Positions 1-7,548 of a stretch of 64,000 bases of DNA are shown in pieces. Numbering within the stretch: the first letter of the stretch is position 1; each line of letters begins with the position of its first letter. This stretch comes from Amycolatopsis iheyensis (GTDB lineage Bacteria > Actinomycetota > Actinomycetes > Mycobacteriales > Pseudonocardiaceae), in the NCBI RefSeq assembly GCF_024703995.1, contig NZ_JAMXQV010000042.1, positions 1 through 64,000 of the forward strand, written 5' to 3'. The position numbers and the translations under genes are program-made. The notes beneath the pieces were generated by a model that saw only the letters and a program-made list of their open reading frames with translations, was not told the origin of the DNA and searched no databases.

Positions 1-108
1 GCGTTGATCGCCCTGGCCCGCCGCCTGGTCGACGTCATCTGGGCACTGCTGCGCGACGGCCGTGAGTTCCATCCCTCACCACCGGTCACAGCCGCAGCTG
101 GCGCTTGA
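1..108 (+). mobile_element. 3' end of an IS110-type transposase (partial)
   Basis: Frame 1 is open from the window edge to a TGA at 106-108 and encodes about 35 residues containing ALIALARRLVDVIWALLRDG followed by a short Ala/Pro tail. The pattern of a conserved A-L-A-R-R helix, then a hydrophobic stretch, LLRDG and a disordered Ala/Pro tail is what IS110/IS1111-family transposases look like at their C-terminus. The rest lies outside the window, so intactness cannot be judged. It borders the sugar isomerase and the cellulase island. The call rests on the tail alone; another protein with a similar ending is possible. Confidence 0.55.
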
Positions 109-151
109 CACGATCATTGAAACTCCTCATCGGCGTGGGGTCACACGCAGT

Positions 152-1345
152 CTAGCCGCGGGTGATCAAGGCGCCGGCGAACGACGCGGCGGGCGGCAGG
201 GTGGGCAGCAGCGTTGCCTGGTAGGCGTGGTAGATGTCCGGTTTGCCGGCCCAGACCGTGGCGGCCGGCCGGTTCTCCGGGTCCAGTTCGTGGTGCCACG
301 ACCCGTGTTCGCGGTCGACGAAGCAGGCCTCGGCGTGCTCGCACCACTGCCGGAACCGCTCGAGGTAGCCCGGGTCGCCGGTCGCCTGGTGCAGCGTCCA
401 CGCGGCGGCGATCGCCTCCGCCACGACCCAGTGCAGGCGGGTGCGCACGACCGGCGTCCCGGCGAAGTCGGTGGTGTAGACGAAGCCCGGGTGCCCGTCG
501 ACCGCCCAGCCGTGCTCGGTGGCGGTCCGGAACAGCGCGGCCGCGTCGGGGACCAGCCAGTCCGGCGCGTCGTCGCCGAGCGCGCGGCGCAGGTGCACCG
601 CGAGGCGGGCCCACTCGAAGAGGTGGCCGATGGTCGCGCCGAACGGGCGGAACGGGTGCGCCGGCTCGTCGCGGTTGTGCTCCAGGAGCACGTGCCAGCC
701 GGTGTCGTAGTGCTCCGGCAGCAGCCAGCCGTGCGCGCGGGCCTCGCCGTGCACCAGGCGCTCCACAATGGACAGTGCGCGGCCGGCCCAGACGCGGTCG
801 CCGGTGACGTCGGCGGCGGCCAGGAACGCCTCGACGGTGTGCATGTTCGCGTTGGCGCCGCGGTAGGCCTCCAGGTGGGTCCAGCCGCGGTCCCAGACGT
901 CGGCGACCCGGCCGGCGGCCGGCTCCCAGAACCGGCGTTCGACGACGTCGAGGGCGTCGGTGAGCAGCGGTTCCGCTCCCTCGGCGCCGGCCGCGACCGC
1001 GCTCGCGGCGGCCAGGACGACGAAGGCGTGTTCGTAGGCGCGCTTCTCTGACAACGTTGTCGTCGCGTACCAGCCACCGTGGTCGGCATCACGGAGGACG
1101 CCGGTCAGCGCGGCGACACCGTGCGCGACCTGCTCGCCCGTTTCGGCCCCCTGAAGCTGCGCCAGCGCGAAGACGTGCGTCATCCGGCAGGTGATCCAGG
1201 TTTCGACCGGCCGGTCGAGCACCGGCCGCCCGGTGTCATCGAGCCAGGCGAACCCACCACCGGGGTGGGCCGCGTCGGCGGCGAACCCGAGCAGGCGGGC
1301 GGGTTCGGCCCGCACCCAGGCGGGAACCGAAGCAGGGATGTCCAC
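152..1345 (-). CDS. AGE-family sugar epimerase/isomerase (mannose isomerase/YihS-like)
   Basis: The 397-residue product belongs to the N-acylglucosamine 2-epimerase fold, an (alpha/alpha)6 barrel that interconverts aldoses and ketoses or C2 epimers. Typical signatures are RLHWVVAEAIAAA near residue 305, HGSWHHELD near 350 and WAGKPDIYHAYQA near 370, which resemble the YihS/mannose isomerase branch more than renin-binding proteins. I chose the GTG at 1345 because a GAGAAAGG ribosome-binding site lies six bases upstream and the residues before it look like non-coding translation. No signal peptide is seen, so it should act in the cytoplasm. It is divergent from the LPMO gene and the region between them holds a CebR-like operator. 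A cellobiose 2-epimerase role would suit the context but is not shown. Confidence 0.8.
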   Translation of the reverse strand: MDIPASVPAWVRAEPARLLGFAADAAHPGGGFAWLDDTGRPVLDRPVETWITCRMTHVFALAQLQGAETGEQVAHGVAALTGVLRDADHGGWYATTTLSEKRAYEHAFVVLAAASAVAAGAEGAEPLLTDALDVVERRFWEPAAGRVADVWDRGWTHLEAYRGANANMHTVEAFLAAADVTGDRVWAGRALSIVERLVHGEARAHGWLLPEHYDTGWHVLLEHNRDEPAHPFRPFGATIGHLFEWARLAVHLRRALGDDAPDWLVPDAAALFRTATEHGWAVDGHPGFVYTTDFAGTPVVRTRLHWVVAEAIAAAWTLHQATGDPGYLERFRQWCEHAEACFVDREHGSWHHELDPENRPAATVWAGKPDIYHAYQATLLPTLPPAASFAGALITRG

Positions 1346-1451
1346 TCTGTGCCTTTCTCGGTGATCGACGCTTCCGCCAAGGTAGGCCAAGCCGCCCGTC
1401 CCCGTCACCGCGGGCTGTACCGGAAGCGCCCGCCACCGCGTACTCTGACCT

Positions 1452-1465
1452 TGAGAGCGCTCCCA
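1452..1465. promoter_or_regulatory. CebR-like operator upstream of the LPMO gene
   Basis: TGAGAGCGCTCCCA differs at one position from the known CebR palindrome TGGGAGCGCTCCCA. It starts 36 bases before the LPMO GTG and just downstream of a possible -10 (TACTCT, 1441-1446). It also lies in the shared upstream region of the divergent isomerase gene. Confidence 0.7.
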
Positions 1466-1500
1466 GTCTTCGACGCACGCTACCCGACGAAGGGACTGAC

Positions 1501-2553
1501 GTGACCAGGAGACGATCCACGATCCTCGCCGCCGTGACGGTGCTGCTGGCGAGCCTGACCGCGATCCTGCTGAACACCGGCACCGCCGAAGCGCACGGCG
1601 CGATGATGAAACCGGGCAGCCGGACCTTCCTGTGCTGGCAGGACGGGCTCAGCTCGACCGGCCAGATCATCCCGCAGAACCCGGCCTGCTCGGCCGCGGT
1701 GAACACCAGCGGCGCGAACTCGCTGTACAACTGGTTCGCCGTGCTGCGCTCCGACGGCGCCGGGCGCACGCGCGGCTTCATCGAGGACGGGAAGCTGTGC
1801 TCCGGCGGGAACCCGGGCTACGCCGGGTTCGACCAGGTCGGCGCCTGGCCGCTGACCCACCTCACAGCTGGGGCGACGTTCGACTTCTCGTACAACGCGT
1901 GGGCCGCGCACCCGGGCTGGTTCTACACGTACGTGACGAAGGACGGCTGGAACCCGAACGTCCCGCTCACCTGGGACTCGCTGGAGGACCAGCCGTTCCT
2001 GACGATCGACCACCCGCCGGTGACCGGCCAGGTCGGCACGGTCGACGGGCAGTACAAGTGGACGGGCGCGCTGCCGTCGAACAAGACCGGGCGGCACATC
2101 ATCTACTCGGTGTGGAAGCGCTCCGACAGCGCCGAGACGTTCTACGGCTGCTCGGACGTCACCTTCGACGGCGGGCACGGTGAAGTCACCGGCGTGAAGG
2201 AGCCGAGCACCCCGCCGACGACGCCCACCGATCCCCCGCCCTCGGGTGGCTCGTGCATGGCGATGTACGAGGTCACGAACACCTGGAGCGGCGGCTACCA
2301 GGCCACGGTGACGGTGATGAACCACGGCACGGCGGCGTACAACGGCTGGCAGGTGGGCTGGACACTGCCCACGGGCCAGACGGTCGGCAGCGTCTGGAAC
2401 GGGACGCTGAGCCAGTCGGGTTCGGTGGTGACGGTCCGCAACGCGGACTGGAACGGCCGGATCGCCCCGGACGGCTCGACGACGTTCGGCTTGGTGGTGA
2501 ACGCTTCCGGGACGAACCCGGCCCAGCCGGCCCCGACCTGCCAGGGCAGCTGA
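1501..2553 (+). CDS. AA10 lytic polysaccharide monooxygenase with CBM2
   Basis: This secreted copper enzyme of 350 residues cleaves crystalline cellulose or chitin oxidatively. Residues 1-31 form an Arg-rich signal peptide ending TAEA; cleavage exposes His32, the N-terminal copper ligand, in HGAMMKPGSR. His137 in YNAWAAHPGW is the likely second histidine-brace ligand. The AA10 domain runs to about 225, followed by a Thr/Pro linker (STPPTTPTDPPPSGG) and a C-terminal CBM2 from about residue 247 to the end. The GTG start at 1501 places the signal peptide correctly. With the neighbouring GH48/GH6/GH5/GH12 enzymes and a CebR-like operator upstream, cellulose is the probable substrate. The LacI gene converges on its 3' end. 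Confidence 0.93.
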   Translation: MTRRRSTILAAVTVLLASLTAILLNTGTAEAHGAMMKPGSRTFLCWQDGLSSTGQIIPQNPACSAAVNTSGANSLYNWFAVLRSDGAGRTRGFIEDGKLCSGGNPGYAGFDQVGAWPLTHLTAGATFDFSYNAWAAHPGWFYTYVTKDGWNPNVPLTWDSLEDQPFLTIDHPPVTGQVGTVDGQYKWTGALPSNKTGRHIIYSVWKRSDSAETFYGCSDVTFDGGHGEVTGVKEPSTPPTTPTDPPPSGGSCMAMYEVTNTWSGGYQATVTVMNHGTAAYNGWQVGWTLPTGQTVGSVWNGTLSQSGSVVTVRNADWNGRIAPDGSTTFGLVVNASGTNPAQPAPTCQGS

Positions 2554-2572
2554 GCGTCCGGTGTGGACGGTA

Positions 2573-2604
2573 GCGCCGGTCCCGTCAGCGGGCGGGACCG
2601 GTGC
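2573..2604. terminator. Hairpin between convergent LPMO and LacI genes
   Basis: GCGCCGGTCCCG (2573-2584) pairs with CGGGACCGGTGC (2593-2604) with one G-T pair and an eight-base loop. It follows the LPMO stop by 19 bases and overlaps the 3' end of the LacI gene, so it could terminate both. There is no clear T tract. Confidence 0.5.
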
Positions 2605-4003
2605 TGCCCCGGGTGACCAGCTTCGGCCGGGAGGCGCAGACATCACCGGCCGGGCGGCCGTCGACGAGGTCGTTCAGGACGGACACGGCCAGGGCGCCGA
2701 GTTCGGCGAGCGGCCGGCTGATCGCGGTGAGGGCCGGGCGGACGAGGCGGCAGAGCGGGGTGTCGTCCCAGGAGACGATGGAGAGGTCCCCGGGAACGTC
2801 GAGCCCGAGCTCCCGCGCGGCAACGAGCGCGGCGACGGCGAGGGAGTCGGTGTCGCAGAGGACGGCGGTGGGGCGGGGGTGGCCGGCCAGCAGCCGGCGG
2901 ACGGTGTCGGCGGAGGGTTCGATGTGGACGGTCGGCGGCGGGGCGGGCCGGGGTGGAGAACCGTTGAGGTGGCGGGGAAAGGGGTCGCCGAGCGACCGGG
3001 CTCGGTTGTCGGGACCGGCTGCGGGCCCGCGTTCGGCCCACCGGTGACCGCCTGCGGCCCTTTCCCGTCTGCCCAGGCCGGCCGCGGGGTCGGGAACCGC
3101 GCGGCCCTCGGCCCAGCCGTGCTTGCCGGGGGCAGCAACCCAAGACCCACCACGATCCCCGCCGCCTTCGGCCGACCGGTACGCGTCGCCACCAACGCCG
3201 GCAGCTGGGCCGGGAACCACGCCGCCCGCATCCCGGCCACCCGGACCTGCCGCGGGGTCGGGAACCGCACGACCCTCGGCCCAGCCGAGCTTGCCGGGGG
3301 CGGCAGTCCAAGACCCAGCACGATTCCCGCCGCCCTCGGCCCGCCGGTGCGCATCGCCACCACCGCCGGCAGCGGAGCCGGGAACCGCGCCACCCGCGTC
3401 CCGGCCACCCAGACCCAGCCGCCACGCCGCCGCCCTGAACGCCGTCTCCCTCGTCGCCGCGTCCGCGAACACCGGCGCGCCCGCGATCCGGACCACCCGC
3501 CGGTGCCCCAACGCCGCCAGGTACGCCAGTGCCTCCGCGGCCGCCGCCGTGTCGTCCACTCTGGCCGTTGGTACGCCCGGCAGCCCGCCCGGCCCGCCCA
3601 GCAACACCGCCGGCAAGCCGATCCGGACCAGCTCCGCCGCGCGGTCCGGCTCGGTGAGCAGCACGCCGTCCACCCTCCGCTCCGCGTGCCAGCGGCGGAA
3701 GACCGCCAGCGACGCCTCGCGACCGGCGGCCACGTGTAGCAGCAGCTCACCCGGGAACCCGTCGAGCAGCGCCGGGAAGAACAGCTCCGGCGGGCGGTCG
3801 AGCACCAGGCCGATCGCGCCCGTCCGGCCACCCGACAGGGCCCGCGCCGTGTTGCTCGGCGACCAGCCGAGCGAGCGCGCGATTTCGGTGATCCGGCGTC
3901 GCGTCGCCTCCGAGACGCCGGGGCGCCCGTTGAGCGCGTACGAAACCGCGCCCTTGGACACCCCCGCCTCGCGGGCGATGTCGGTGATCGTCGGCCGCTT
4001 CAT
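2585..4003 (-). CDS. LacI-family regulator with a repetitive insertion in the sensor domain
   Basis: The ATG at 4003 gives 472 residues beginning MKRPTITDIAREAGVSKGAV, a classic LacI DNA-binding head with hinge helix around residues 50-58. LacI proteins are usually about 340 residues. Here residues 1-199 and about 358-472 form an ordinary sugar-sensing core (PTAVLCDTDSLAVAAL near 378, VSWDDTPL near 410). Residues 200-357 are a Gly/Ala/Pro/Arg-rich stretch that includes two tandem 56-residue units (200-255 and 256-311). The insertion lies where the effector-domain strand before the S-G-x-x-A helix should be. The gene is divergent from the orphan CebE-like lipoprotein, and the operator at 4100-4113 lies between them. 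It probably controls that gene, if the protein still folds. Confidence 0.85.
   Translation of the reverse strand: MKRPTITDIAREAGVSKGAVSYALNGRPGVSEATRRRITEIARSLGWSPSNTARALSGGRTGAIGLVLDRPPELFFPALLDGFPGELLLHVAAGREASLAVFRRWHAERRVDGVLLTEPDRAAELVRIGLPAVLLGGPGGLPGVPTARVDDTAAAAEALAYLAALGHRRVVRIAGAPVFADAATRETAFRAAAWRLGLGGRDAGGAVPGSAAGGGGDAHRRAEGGGNRAGSWTAAPGKLGWAEGRAVPDPAAGPGGRDAGGVVPGPAAGVGGDAYRSAEGGGDRGGSWVAAPGKHGWAEGRAVPDPAAGLGRRERAAGGHRWAERGPAAGPDNRARSLGDPFPRHLNGSPPRPAPPPTVHIEPSADTVRRLLAGHPRPTAVLCDTDSLAVAALVAARELGLDVPGDLSIVSWDDTPLCRLVRPALTAISRPLAELGALAVSVLNDLVDGRPAGDVCASRPKLVTRGSTGPAR
3071..3406 (-). repeat. Two 168-bp in-frame tandem units inside the LacI gene
   Basis: Units at 3239-3406 and 3071-3238 encode 56-residue copies that both begin GRDAGG and share GSW, AAPGK and GWAEGRAVPDPAAG. 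The period is an exact multiple of three, so the frame is kept. The following 46 residues look like a decayed third copy (WAERGPAAGP). Composition is far more Gly/Arg/Pro-rich than the flanking LacI core. Confidence 0.9.
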
Positions 4004-4064
4004 CGCACCCGCTCCCCGTGCCGGAGCCCGTCCGTGTCCGCCCGGACACCCGCCGTCGCGCACC

Positions 4065-4113
4065 TTGACACCTGCCGTTCACGGAAACGAGACTCCGTCC
4101 GGGAGCGCTCCCA
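4065..4113 (+). promoter_or_regulatory. Promoter and CebR-like operator of the orphan cebE paralogue
   Basis: TTGACA (4065-4070), an 18-base spacer and GAGACT (4089-4094) form a sigma-70-like promoter. The palindrome CGGGAGCGCTCCCA (4100-4113) differs from the CebR consensus at its first base and would cover the expected transcription start. The cebE operon has the same layout. Confidence 0.65.
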
Positions 4114-4146
4114 ATCACCGGGGAGCAGATCGGGGAGTGCGCGCAC

Positions 4147-5418
4147 ATGAGGCAGATCCGAAGACGGCTGGCCTTCGCCGTCACCGTCGTCCTGCTCGTC
4201 CTGACCGGCGGCTGCGGCCCCGGCACGCCCGAACAGATCACCCTGACGCTGGCGACGTTCGGGCAGTTCGGCTACGAAGACCTCATCCCCGGCTACGAGT
4301 TCACCCACCCCGGGCTGACCATCCGCCAGGTCAAGACCGAGCAGGGCGGCCCCTACCACGAGGACCTGCTGGCCAAGCTGCGCAGCGGCCAGGGCCTCGC
4401 CGACGTCCAGGCCGTCGAGGAAGGCCACCTGGCCGACGTCCTCGCGCAGTCCGCGAAGTTCGCCGACCTGGCCGAGATCGGGCCGCGTGACGTCAAGCCC
4501 GGCCGGTGGCTCGAGTGGAAGTACGAAGCCGGCCGCAGCAAGGACGGCAAGCTCGTCGGCTACGGCACGGACATCGGCCCGCTGGCCATGTGCTACCGCA
4601 AGGACCTGCTCGAAGCGGCCGGACTGCCCACCGACGCCGGGTCGGTCAAGACGATGTTCGCGACCTGGGACAGCTACTTCCGCACCGGCGAGAAGTACGT
4701 CGAGCGCGCGAAGGGCAAGGCCTGGTTCGACTCCGCGGCGCAGAACTTCAACGCCATGGTCAACCAGCTCCCGGTCGGCTACCTCGACCGCGAAGACCAC
4801 CCGACGCTCGAGACGAACGGCCCGCTCCAGGCCGCGTGGAACCAGGTCACCACGGCCGTGCGGCAGGGCCAGTCGGCCGGGCTCACCGCCTTCGCCGACG
4901 ACGGCAACAACGGCCTGCGCCTCGGCAGCTTCGCGACGAAGGTCTGTCCATCGTGGATGCTCGGCGTCATCGAAGAACAGTCGGGGCCGGGCAACGCGGG
5001 CAAGTGGGCGATCACCGACGCGTTCCCGGACGGCGGTGGCAACTGGGGTGGCTCGTACCTCACGGTGCCGGCCGCGAGTGAGCACCCGGCGGAGGCCGCC
5101 GCGCTCGCCGCCTGGCTGACCGCGCCGGAGCAGCAGCTGCACGCGTTCCGGGTCAGCGGCAACTTCCCCAGCCAGGTCGACGCCTTCACCTCGCCGGACC
5201 TGCTCAGCGAGATGAACGGCTACTTCGGCGGCGCGCTGAGCGGCCAGGTGTTCGTCGCCCAGGCCCGGAAGGTCGGCAAACCGCAGTACAAGGGCCCGGG
5301 CGACGGCAAGATCCAGGAGCAGGTCATCGCACCCGCGCTCAAGGCGGTCGAGGGCGGGGCCGACCCGGGCGCCGTCTGGCAACAGGTGCTGACCGGGGTG
5401 CGCCGTATCGCGGGTTGA
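4147..5418 (+). CDS. Orphan CebE-like sugar-binding lipoprotein
   Basis: The 423-residue product is a family 1 extracellular solute-binding protein of an ABC importer. Residues 1-24 form a lipoprotein signal with lipobox LTGGC, so the protein should be anchored on the outer face of the membrane. It is closely similar along its whole length to the cebE product at 15.5 kb, sharing ATFGQFGYEDLIPGYE / STFTEFGYEALIPEYE, YGTDIGPLAMCYRKD, KAWFDSAAQNFNAMVNQLP, GGGNWGGSYLTVP and KPQYKGPGDG. No permease genes follow; it stands alone between its LacI regulator and a convergent hydrolase gene. It probably hands cello-oligosaccharides, perhaps of another length, to the CebFG permease. Confidence 0.88.
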   Translation: MRQIRRRLAFAVTVVLLVLTGGCGPGTPEQITLTLATFGQFGYEDLIPGYEFTHPGLTIRQVKTEQGGPYHEDLLAKLRSGQGLADVQAVEEGHLADVLAQSAKFADLAEIGPRDVKPGRWLEWKYEAGRSKDGKLVGYGTDIGPLAMCYRKDLLEAAGLPTDAGSVKTMFATWDSYFRTGEKYVERAKGKAWFDSAAQNFNAMVNQLPVGYLDREDHPTLETNGPLQAAWNQVTTAVRQGQSAGLTAFADDGNNGLRLGSFATKVCPSWMLGVIEEQSGPGNAGKWAITDAFPDGGGNWGGSYLTVPAASEHPAEAAALAAWLTAPEQQLHAFRVSGNFPSQVDAFTSPDLLSEMNGYFGGALSGQVFVAQARKVGKPQYKGPGDGKIQEQVIAPALKAVEGGADPGAVWQQVLTGVRRIAG

Positions 5419-5426
5419 GCCGTCGG

Positions 5427-5912
5427 TCAGGCGGCGTTGACGGCCGCCTGGGCCCGCGCCATGTACTGCTGGTAGGCGCCGTTGTTGTAGGTCACCCACG
5501 GCGACCAGTTGCCCCCGCCGGAGGAGATCGTGAACGCGGCCCGCGCGGCCGGCACCGGGTCGAACGCGACCGCGTCGCTGACCTCGCTGTGCCAGTAGGA
5601 GTTGATCTGCCACAGGCCGCGGTCCCGGCTGCAGTCGGTGTTGATCAGCACGGCCCGGGTCCACCCGGAGCTCTCGGCGAGCGCGACGGCGACCGACACC
5701 TGCCAGCCGTAGCCGGAAAAGCCGCCCGAGCGCGCGGTTCGCGCGATCTGCACGTCGCTGAAGTGGGTGCCGTCGAGGATGCTCTGCTGCGTGCATTCGA
5801 CGGTGGCGGGCGCGGCGATGCCGGTCGGCAGCGTGCCCGCCGAGGCGACCGGGGCGAGCCCCGCGGTGAACGCGAGGGCGGCGAGCAAGCCGAGCAGCGG
5901 AGTACGGGACAT
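5427..5912 (-). CDS. Secreted lysozyme-like (SLT-type) muralytic hydrolase
   Basis: The product has 161 residues. A signal peptide of about 25 residues ends ASA; the mature part contains VSVAVALAESSGW with a probable catalytic Glu, then DRGLWQINSYWH and YNNGAYQQYM, the pattern of actinobacterial transglycosylase SLT/lysozyme-like domains that cut peptidoglycan glycan strands. The ATG at 5912 has a GGAGGTGCCCC stretch upstream. It converges on the orphan cebE with 8 bases between stops. Two tandem sites resembling the DasR element lie about 63 bases upstream, which would link it to amino-sugar supply. Substrate not proven. Confidence 0.75.
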   Translation of the reverse strand: MSRTPLLGLLAALAFTAGLAPVASAGTLPTGIAAPATVECTQQSILDGTHFSDVQIARTARSGGFSGYGWQVSVAVALAESSGWTRAVLINTDCSRDRGLWQINSYWHSEVSDAVAFDPVPAARAAFTISSGGGNWSPWVTYNNGAYQQYMARAQAAVNAA

Positions 5913-5974
5913 GGGGCACCTCCGGGATCCGGGGCGGATTTTCTTCAGGGAAGGACACCCGGTGAACTCCTGTC

Positions 5975-6005
5975 AATGGTCTGAACCATATTGGACTGGA
6001 CCAAT
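5975..6005. promoter_or_regulatory. Two tandem DasR-like (dre) sites
   Basis: AATGGTCTGAACCATA (5975-5990) matches the dre consensus ASTGGTCTAGACCAST at 11 of 16 positions, and ATTGGACTGGACCAAT (5990-6005) at 12 of 16. They sit upstream of the minus-strand SLT-like hydrolase gene, in otherwise GC-rich intergenic DNA (5913-6188). Confidence 0.45.
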
Positions 6006-6188
6006 GCCGCGCAGAATCCTCGCCGCCAGTGCGCCGGTGACGGCGGAATCCGCGGCGGAGGCTCGCTCCGGTGGGCCGATCCGCCGAACGGCGGCGTCCG
6101 GCAACCGAGCGAGAAGTTGTCCGCAAACTTGTCCGGTCGGGACGAAACCCGCTCGCGCGTCACTCCCCCGTGCGGCACCCTGGGCCCG

Positions 6189-6713
6189 GTGACCACACCC
6201 GACCTCACCCCGCTCGCCGGCCACGCCGTCCGCCACCCCCGCCCCGACGACCACCTGCCGGTCCTCGCCGTCCTCGACTCCTGGTGGGGTGGGCTCGGCG
6301 GGGCCGAAGGCTCTCGGCAGCGGGCGCTCCTCCTGCCCAAGCTGATGTTCCAGCACTTCACCGGCAGCAGCTTCCTGGTGACCGCGGACGAGCGGATCGT
6401 CGCGTTCCTGATCGGCTTCCTCTCGCCGTCCCGGCCGGACGAGAGCTACATCCACTTCGTCGGCGTCGATCCCGGCGAGCGTGGCCAGGGGCTCGGCGCC
6501 GCGCTGTACGAACGCTTCTTCGCCTACAGCCGGGCGCACGGCCGGACCACCGTCCGCGCCATCACTTCGCCGGTGAACCGGGCTTCGCACGCCTTCCACA
6601 CGCGGCTGGGGTTCGTCACCGAACCCGGGCCGAAGGAGGTCGACGGCCTGCCGGTCCAGCCCGACTACGACGGGCCGGGGCTGGACCGGCTGTCCTTCCG
6701 GAAGGACCTCTAG
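6189..6713 (+). CDS. GNAT-family N-acetyltransferase
   Basis: Starting at the GTG at 6189 the product has 174 residues and one GNAT domain. The acetyl-CoA pyrophosphate-binding motif is visible as VGVDPGERGQGLGAALYERF, followed by TSPVNRASHAFHTRLGF, the usual Asn-containing strand/helix 4. The substrate cannot be told from sequence. An in-frame extension to 5991 exists but runs through the dre-like sites and has atypical composition, so I rejected it. Its TAG stop shares the palindrome CTAG (6710-6713) with the stop of the convergent GH12 gene. Confidence 0.8.
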   Translation: MTTPDLTPLAGHAVRHPRPDDHLPVLAVLDSWWGGLGGAEGSRQRALLLPKLMFQHFTGSSFLVTADERIVAFLIGFLSPSRPDESYIHFVGVDPGERGQGLGAALYERFFAYSRAHGRTTVRAITSPVNRASHAFHTRLGFVTEPGPKEVDGLPVQPDYDGPGLDRLSFRKDL

Positions 6714-7471
6714 CCCGACACGCTGAAGGACCGCACCCCCAGCCCGGTCTGGCCCTCCCACGGCTCGAAGCCGAACTGGACGCTCGTCAGGTACCAGGCG
6801 TCGCTGATCTTGCCCCGGTTGACCGCGTCGCGGGTGAAGTCGGGCAGGCTCACGTCGAGGCTGTCCGTCCCGCCGGTCCGCACGTACGAGATCACGTTCC
6901 AGCCGATGTTGCCGAACCAGACGTTCCACGTCGCCCCGGCGAGCTGGGCCGTGCCGATCACGCTGCCGACCGGCTGCGGGGCCCCGCGGTGGTTGCCCCA
7001 GATCATCACCTCGGCGCCGGTGTTCTGGCCCGCCGGGTTCGGCGTCGGGTCGTACCAGACGTCGTAGGCGGCGTCCCACTGTCCGGCCTGGACGGTCGTG
7101 TAGTCCACATGGGACCGCAGCGAGCCGAGCGAGCGGACCTGGCGCGGCAGGCCGCTGCCGGTGCTGCAGTTGCCGTAGTGGCAACCGGCGTACACCGACG
7201 GGTACGAGCCGGGTGCGCCGTTGGTCGGGCGGTGGTGCGACGCCGTGGTGACGGTGAACCCGCTCGCCGACACCGAGAGGCACTGGGTCGTGTCGTCGCC
7301 CCAGTTGTTGTTCTGCACGATGTAGCGGCCGCCCTGGATGCGCAGCGAGCCGTACTTGTCGCACAGCTGCGTGTCCGCGGCCGCCGGCGGGGCGGCGAGC
7401 GCGACGGCGCCGGACAGCAGCACGGTCGCGGCGCCGAAGGAGGCCAGGGTGGCCCGTAGCCGGTTCTGCAT
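6710..7471 (-). CDS. Secreted GH12 endoglucanase
   Basis: The product has 253 residues. A signal peptide of about 33 residues (ending APPAAAD) is followed by a single GH12 beta-jelly-roll domain without a CBM. Glu154 in TGAEVMIWGN is the expected nucleophile and Glu236 in VQFGFEPWEGQTG the acid/base; the C-terminus ends in the family pattern QTGLGVRSFSV. It hydrolyses internal beta-1,4 bonds of cellulose or mixed-linked glucan. The ATG at 7471 has GAAAGGAG eight bases upstream; a longer in-frame ORF to 7690 would overlap the GH6 gene and lacks a signal peptide. It is the last gene of the four-gene cellulase operon, 77 bases after GH6. Confidence 0.9.
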   Translation of the reverse strand: MQNRLRATLASFGAATVLLSGAVALAAPPAAADTQLCDKYGSLRIQGGRYIVQNNNWGDDTTQCLSVSASGFTVTTASHHRPTNGAPGSYPSVYAGCHYGNCSTGSGLPRQVRSLGSLRSHVDYTTVQAGQWDAAYDVWYDPTPNPAGQNTGAEVMIWGNHRGAPQPVGSVIGTAQLAGATWNVWFGNIGWNVISYVRTGGTDSLDVSLPDFTRDAVNRGKISDAWYLTSVQFGFEPWEGQTGLGVRSFSVSG

Positions 7472-7548
7472 GGCGGAGCTCCTTTCGCGAAGGGGTGGAA
7501 GCCCGGGCCGGACGGCGGCTGCGCGGCACCGCCCGGCCCGGGCGGTCA

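Noticed and set aside
2561..4490. Long plus-strand ORFs opposite the LacI gene
   Set aside because: Antisense shadows produced by high GC; Arg/Pro/Gly-rich without domains, while the minus strand has clear LacI motifs.
5991..6188. Longer N-terminus for the GNAT gene
   Set aside because: The extension covers the dre-like sites and has low-quality composition; the GTG at 6189 gives a normal GNAT length.
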